64,000 nucleotides of DNA from NCBI GenBank assembly GCA_903828235.1, contig CAIKLM010000130.1:62001-126000 (forward strand), read 5' to 3'. The notes under the pieces were generated by a model, which ran no database searches, was not told the origin of the DNA, and worked only from the letters and a program-made list of their open reading frames with translations. The translations under genes and the position numbers were made by a program. This document shows positions 63,075 to 64,000 of the stretch, one piece after another. The stretch's first letter is position 1. Each line of letters opens with the position of its first letter. The DNA is from an uncultured beta proteobacterium (GTDB lineage Bacteria > Pseudomonadota > Gammaproteobacteria > Burkholderiales > Burkholderiaceae_C).

Positions 63075-63902
63075 ATGAGACCCCGCCACGCCGGCCCCGT
63101 TGCCGGGCACTCGACGCTGCAGTCCTCGCTGCTGCCGCCGCACACCGGACACGGCGCGCTGCGCGTGGCCACCTACAACATCCACAAGGGCGTGCGCGGC
63201 CTGGGCCCGCGCAAGCGGCTGGAGATCCACAACCTGGGCCTCGCGGTCGAGGCCTTCGACGCCGACCTGGTGTTCCTGCAAGAGGTGCGGCTGTTCCACA
63301 CGCGCGAGGCGCGGCGCTTCGACCGCACGCACTTCGGCTGGCCGCAGGAGGGCCAGGCCGAGTACCTGGCGCCCGAGGGCTACGAGGTGGCTTACCGCAG
63401 CAACGCCGTCACGCGGCACGGCGAGCACGGCAACGCGCTGCTGGCGCGCTGGCCCCTGGGCGACGTCGGCCACCACGACGTGAGCGACCACCCCTTCGAG
63501 CAGCGCGGCCTGCTGCACGTGCCGGTGGTCTGGGCAGGCACCGTCGTGCACGCCATCGTCGTGCACTTCGGCCTCGTGCACCGCAGCCGCGTGCGCCAGG
63601 TGGAGCGGCTGGCCCGTTACGTCGAGCGCCACGTGCCGGCCGACGCGCCGCTGGTGGTGGCCGGCGACTTCAACGACTGGGGCGAGCGGCTCGACAGCGC
63701 CATGCGCGCCACGGGCCTGCGGCGGGCGCGCGCGCCGGCAGGCGGGCCGGAAGCCACGTTCCCCTCGCTCGCGCCGGTGTTCGCGCTCGACCGCTTCTAC
63801 CTGCGCGGCCTGGCCTGCACGTCGACCATGGTGCCGCGCGGCACGGCCTGGGCGCGCATGTCGGACCACCTGCCGCTGATCGCCGAGCTGGCCCTGGCAT
63901 GA
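63075..63902 (+). CDS. Endonuclease/exonuclease/phosphatase-family protein (YbhP-like)
   Basis: This 275-residue EEP-fold protein has the motif set: ATYNIHKGVRGLG (metal Asn), VFLQEVR (metal Glu), IVVHFGLVHRSR (catalytic His area), VAGDFNDWGERLD (Asp and Asn) and SDHLPLIAEL (final Asp-His). No signal peptide is present. It resembles YbhP, which in E. coli lies beside clsB (ybhO). Its substrate, nucleic acid or phosphoester, is unknown. The ATG at 63075 is used. The stop overlaps the start of clsB (ATGA). Confidence 0.9.
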   Translation: MRPRHAGPVAGHSTLQSSLLPPHTGHGALRVATYNIHKGVRGLGPRKRLEIHNLGLAVEAFDADLVFLQEVRLFHTREARRFDRTHFGWPQEGQAEYLAPEGYEVAYRSNAVTRHGEHGNALLARWPLGDVGHHDVSDHPFEQRGLLHVPVVWAGTVVHAIVVHFGLVHRSRVRQVERLARYVERHVPADAPLVVAGDFNDWGERLDSAMRATGLRRARAPAGGPEATFPSLAPVFALDRFYLRGLACTSTMVPRGTAWARMSDHLPLIAELALA

Positions 63903-64000
63903 AGCCGCGGCTGCGCGACACGCTGCGCGACCTGGCCGGCGTGCCGGTGCCGCGCTTCGTGGGCGGCAACCGTGTCGCGCTGCTGCAGGGCGGCGACGCG
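63899..64000 (+). CDS. clsB: Cardiolipin synthase ClsB (N-terminal fragment, cut by window edge)
   Basis: Only 34 codons are visible before position 64000. The N-terminus includes FVGGNRVALLQGGDA, the start motif of ClsB-type phospholipase D-family cardiolipin synthases. It overlaps the stop of the YbhP-like gene by ATGA, the same pairing as ybhP-clsB in E. coli. Catalytic HKD motifs are outside the window. Confidence 0.8.
   Translation, partial: MKPRLRDTLRDLAGVPVPRFVGGNRVALLQGGDA

Overview
The window is very GC-rich, densely coding DNA from a betaproteobacterium. Gene content and order (degS-like/nif3, petABC-sspA-sspB, secA-argJ, DUF971-ubiE, ubiJ-ubiB-fmdB-DUF502-aspS-nudB-EEP-clsB) point to the order Burkholderiales. 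An XrtB-type exosortase, a PEP-CTERM protein and high GC suggest something near the Rubrivivax/Leptothrix/Methylibium group. That placement is inferred from synteny and style, not from a database match. There is no sign of a prophage, insertion sequence, integron or CRISPR array.

Layout. 1-15.7 kb is core housekeeping: a membrane-anchored HtrA-type protease (cut by the window edge), a Nif3-family protein, pdxA, a DUF1631 protein, mscL, the cytochrome bc1 operon followed by sspA-sspB and a clear rho-independent terminator after petC, tRNA-Thr(UGU), a DciA-like protein, an M23 peptidase, secA and argJ. 15.8-20.5 kb is a secretion-related island: a large subtilisin-family protease, a PEP-CTERM surface protein with a possible sigma-54 promoter, and an unrecognised small lipoprotein. 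20.6-26.9 kb holds an MFS transporter and a glycerol-3-phosphate uptake operon, ugpB-A-E-C-Q, reading leftward. 27.0-32.7 kb holds a giant FAD/Fe-S oxidoreductase, a DUF971 protein, ubiE and a shortened Tim44-domain protein.

32.7-57.3 kb is an exopolysaccharide (EPS) locus of the Methylobacillus eps/XrtB type. The right-reading arm has epsD, epsE, epsF, epsG, the exosortase xrtB, epsI, a glycosyltransferase, an O-antigen-ligase-type polymerase and two more glycosyltransferases. A flippase follows, with an unrecognised lipoprotein gene antiparallel to it. The left-reading arm supplies sugar nucleotides (rfbB, rfbD, rfbA, rfbC for dTDP-rhamnose; manC for GDP-mannose; galE for UDP-galactose), the priming transferase epsB, the outer-membrane protein epsL, and two possible tailoring enzymes (a SAM methyltransferase and a 2-oxoglutarate/Fe(II) oxygenase). 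Together these encode a Wzx/Wzy-type pathway: priming on undecaprenyl phosphate, glycan extension by three transferases, flipping, polymerisation, chain-length control and export.

57.4-64 kb returns to housekeeping genes: ubiJ, ubiB, fmdB-type zinc ribbon, DUF502, aspS, nudB, an endonuclease/exonuclease/phosphatase-family protein and the first codons of a cardiolipin synthase. ubiE and tim44 lie on one side of the EPS locus and ubiJ-ubiB on the other. In many Burkholderiales these genes are neighbours, so the EPS locus appears to sit inside a normally contiguous ubiquinone gene group.

The observations most worth a second look are: this insertion; the PEP-CTERM gene and its possible sigma-54 control about 17 kb from the exosortase; the unknown lipoprotein and the oxygenase/methyltransferase pair within the EPS locus; a frameshifted gene remnant at 46.4-46.7 kb; and a recurring -10-like hexamer placed exactly 6 nt before the ATG of at least four genes, which suggests leaderless transcripts.
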